From UBA12158 sp035562735 (GTDB taxonomy: Bacteria > Patescibacteriota > Microgenomatia > UBA12405): a stretch of 7,210 nt of DNA. Every line of letters begins with the position of its first letter. Positions within the stretch are counted from its first letter, which is position 1. The notes beneath the pieces were generated by a model, which ran no database searches, had not been told where the DNA came from, and was given only the letters and a program-made list of their open reading frames with translations. The position numbers and the translations under genes are program-made. Below, piece by piece: positions 5,494-7,210 of the stretch. The stretch spans positions 1 through 7,210 of the forward strand of contig DATMWB010000047.1 in the NCBI GenBank assembly GCA_035562735.1, in the 5' to 3' direction.

Positions 5494-5745
5494 ATGTTTG
5501 ATAAAGCAAAATTGATGATGCAAGCTCTTAAATTAAAAAAGGCTTTAGAGTCGGAATTGACAGAGATGGAGGAGAACGGTGTTTCTATAAAAGTTACTGG
5601 AGATCAAAAAATAAAATATCTTTCGATTAATGGTGCAGAGAACAAAATCTTAGTAGAAATAATTAACAAAGCAATGAAAAAATCTCAAGAAAATGCAGCT
5701 AAAAAAATGCAGGATTTGGGTGGTCTTGAAGGCTTGATGAAATAA
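5494..5745 (+). CDS. ybaB: YbaB/EbfC family nucleoid-associated protein
   Basis: A small DNA-binding protein (83 residues; family members are usually about 100-115) that forms a tweezer-like dimer in characterised relatives. It shows MFDKAKLMMQALKLKKALES for the first helix, GVSIKVTGDQKIKYLSIN for the beta hairpin (family G-x-V-x-V-x-x-G-x), and a second helix NKAMKKSQENAAKKMQDLGG typical of the family. The shortening is at both ends. It lies one base before recR, its classic partner, in the dnaX-ybaB-recR order. An AGGAG at 5465-5469 is 24 bases from the ATG, too far for a normal Shine-Dalgarno. Confidence 0.92.
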   Translation: MFDKAKLMMQALKLKKALESELTEMEENGVSIKVTGDQKIKYLSINGAENKILVEIINKAMKKSQENAAKKMQDLGGLEGLMK

Positions 5746-5746
5746 G

Positions 5747-6352
5747 ATGAGAAAAATACCCAGGGCTTTAAGTGAGGTGATTGAAAACTTTGAGAGGTTG
5801 CCTGGTATTGGTCCAAAGAGTGCGGCAAGATTGGGTTTTTATTTATTGGCAGTCCCAGATGGTTTTGCCGATAAACTGGCTGATTCGGTATCAAATTTAA
5901 AAAAAAGAATAAAAATATGTAAAACTTGCTTTGGAGTAGGTGAGACTGATGAGTGTGAAATATGTAAAGATGTAACCCGAAACAGAAAGATAATCTGTGT
6001 GGTTGAAAGAGCAGATGAGGTGCTAGCGGTAGAAGCCGTTGGTGGGTTTAGTGGTCTTTATCATGTTTTAGGTGGGGTTATTAATCCACTTGAGCATGTA
6101 GGTCCAGATGATTTAAAAATTGGTGAATTGTTGGATAGAGTTATGAAGGATGAAATTGAGGAAATAATTTTGGCTACAAATCCTACTATTGAAGGTGAGG
6201 GGACAGCGCTTTATCTTAAAAAAAAGCTTGAAGAAAATAATTTTGGGGGAAAAATATCGAGGATTGGAAGTGGTTTACCTATGGGAGCTGAATTGGGATT
6301 TGCCGATTCAGTTACCTTATCGAGAGCTTTTGAAGGAAGACGAGAATTATAA
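5747..6352 (+). CDS. recR: Recombination mediator protein RecR
   Basis: RecR works with RecF/RecO to load RecA at gaps during recombinational repair. The 201-residue length is normal. Visible parts in order: the N-terminal helix-hairpin-helix RLPGIGPKSAARL (17-29), four zinc-binding cysteines C58, C61, C70 and C73, the Toprim domain with IICVVERADEVLAVE (82-96) and YHVLGGVINPLEHVGPDDL, ILATNPTIEGEGTALYL (141-157), and the C-terminal GLPMGAELGFADSVTLSRAF signature, where most relatives have G-E-L-E-Y-A-D. It begins one base after the ybaB stop, so it is almost certainly co-transcribed and coupled. No Shine-Dalgarno is present. Confidence 0.97.
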   Translation: MRKIPRALSEVIENFERLPGIGPKSAARLGFYLLAVPDGFADKLADSVSNLKKRIKICKTCFGVGETDECEICKDVTRNRKIICVVERADEVLAVEAVGGFSGLYHVLGGVINPLEHVGPDDLKIGELLDRVMKDEIEEIILATNPTIEGEGTALYLKKKLEENNFGGKISRIGSGLPMGAELGFADSVTLSRAFEGRREL

Positions 6353-6374
6353 AATTTGTTAATCTAGAGTAAAT

Positions 6375-6866
6375 ATGGTTGATGCAACAAAAATATTACA
6401 GGCAATACAGAATGCTGGGACAGAAATCGCAGAACAAGGGGTCAAGAGTACGGAACAAGTAATTAGTACTGTGGTAACGGGGCAGGAGTTGGTGGCAGAT
6501 GCAAAACCAATGAGTGATGAGGAAATGGCTAAAGCAAAAGCAGAAGATGAAAGAAAAAAACAGGAAGAAATGGCTAAACTTAGACAAATCCCCGGACGCA
6601 ATGTTGAGGCAGAAATGAAACAAGTTGATCAGGAAGAAAAGAGTGAAGAAGAACTGAAACAAAAAGAATTTTTAGAAAAGATTAAATTGCAAAGAGAAGC
6701 AGAAGAAAGAGAGAGAGAAAATTTTGTTGAAGAACCAGGTAACGAAAAAAGGGAAAGGGCAAAGCATTCGATGGCCCCTGGGAAAAAGAAAAGTAGTCAA
6801 ACTGCAACACCAAATGCTTCACAAATGTCGGCAACAAGTGAGTTTAAGGGTGGTAAAATTGACTAA
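6375..6866 (+). CDS. Highly charged coiled-coil hypothetical protein
   Basis: A 163-residue protein that I do not recognise, starting 22 bases after recR. There is no signal peptide, membrane segment or cysteine. Residues 1-42 are a moderately polar N-terminal helix region (TKILQAIQNAGTEIAEQG), 47-116 are Glu/Lys/Gln-rich with Ala/Met/Leu spacing consistent with a long helix or coiled coil, and 117-163 are a basic Ser/Thr/Gln/Gly tail probably disordered, ending in SEFKGGKID. Reverse-strand frames here are long only because of this composition. Position between recR and cysS on the same strand suggests it is transcribed with them; function is unknown. Confidence 0.72.
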   Translation: MVDATKILQAIQNAGTEIAEQGVKSTEQVISTVVTGQELVADAKPMSDEEMAKAKAEDERKKQEEMAKLRQIPGRNVEAEMKQVDQEEKSEEELKQKEFLEKIKLQREAEERERENFVEEPGNEKRERAKHSMAPGKKKSSQTATPNASQMSATSEFKGGKID

Positions 6867-6883
6867 AAGACGAAACTAATAAA

Positions 6884-7210
6884 ATGAATCAAAAAATATA
6901 TTTTTACAATACAGCAACTAGAAAAAAAGAGGAATTTAAAGAGATTAATAAGGGAAAAGTGGGGATATATGCTTGTGGTCCAACGGTCTATTGGAATCAA
7001 CATTTGGGAAACATGTATGCTTATTTATTTGTAGATATTTTGGCTAGAACTTTAAAGTATTTTAATTATGAAGTAAAACTGGTGATGAACTTGACCGATG
7101 TTGGACACCTAACTTCTGATTCTGACAGTGGTGAAGATAAGATGGAAAAAGGGGCAAAAAGAGAAGGATTGTCAGTGTGGGATGTAGCAAAAAAATATGA
7201 GAAACAATTT
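6884..7210 (+). CDS. cysS: Cysteinyl-tRNA synthetase, N-terminal part (cut by window end)
   Basis: The enzyme attaches cysteine to tRNA-Cys. The 109 codons present translate from ATG 6884 without a stop to the end of the window. They show IYACGPTVYWNQHLGN: C31 is the first zinc ligand, CGPTVY is diagnostic of class I CysRS, and H40-L-G-N43 is the HIGH motif. Next come LFVDILARTLKYF, VMNLTDVGHLTSDSDSGEDKME and AKREGLSVWDVAKKYEKQF, all family-typical. The KMSKS motif and anticodon domain lie beyond the window. It starts 17 bases after the charged protein gene. No Shine-Dalgarno is visible. Confidence 0.96.
   Translation, partial: MNQKIYFYNTATRKKEEFKEINKGKVGIYACGPTVYWNQHLGNMYAYLFVDILARTLKYFNYEVKLVMNLTDVGHLTSDSDSGEDKMEKGAKREGLSVWDVAKKYEKQF

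Noticed and set aside
6359..6662. Two overlapping reverse-strand frames that look like membrane or signal-peptide proteins
   Set aside because: They are antisense of the Glu/Lys/Ala-rich gene at 6375-6866, and hydrophobicity is a by-product of that composition.

Overview
The window is a compact, AT-rich bacterial segment with every credible gene on the + strand. Gene content and style point to a Candidate Phyla Radiation (Patescibacteria) genome, most likely Microgenomates-like. The reasons are short genes with overlaps or tiny gaps, Thr/Pro-linked small surface proteins with cohesin and dockerin-like modules, almost no Shine-Dalgarno sequences, and a shortened YbeY. The lineage is an inference. 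TGA is used as a normal stop (for example in the cohesin, ybeY and dnaX genes), which argues against the genetic code 25 lineages.

Region 1 (about 1-2427) is a cell-surface locus of three genes: a secreted cohesin-domain protein with a C-terminal LPQTG plus hydrophobic tail; a membrane-anchored protein with a fibronectin-III-like domain and two dockerin-like calcium loops, whose start overlaps the cohesin stop; and a membrane-anchored Cys-rich Thr/Pro protein with one more such loop. All three dockerin-like loops sit inside an identical pair of cysteines. The third protein also carries a perfectly spaced tandem six-cysteine module. Together they look like a miniature cohesin/dockerin attachment system.

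Region 2 (2444-3515) begins with a good sigma-70-type promoter and an 11-nt perfect Shine-Dalgarno, then rpsU (bS21), a GatB/YqeY-domain gene overlapping it, and a YbeY homologue that ends before the zinc-binding histidine motif is complete. rpsU is the only gene here with a strong Shine-Dalgarno.

Region 3 (3566-7210) is the dnaX-ybaB-recR replication/repair cluster. An unrecognised gene sits between dnaX and ybaB. A highly charged unrecognised protein follows recR, and the window ends inside cysS (cysteinyl-tRNA synthetase). The dnaX linker holds three slippery A-runs that could yield shortened gamma-like products.

No stretch longer than about 75 bases lacks a gene. I saw no rRNA, tRNA, CRISPR array, insertion sequence or convincing intrinsic terminator.
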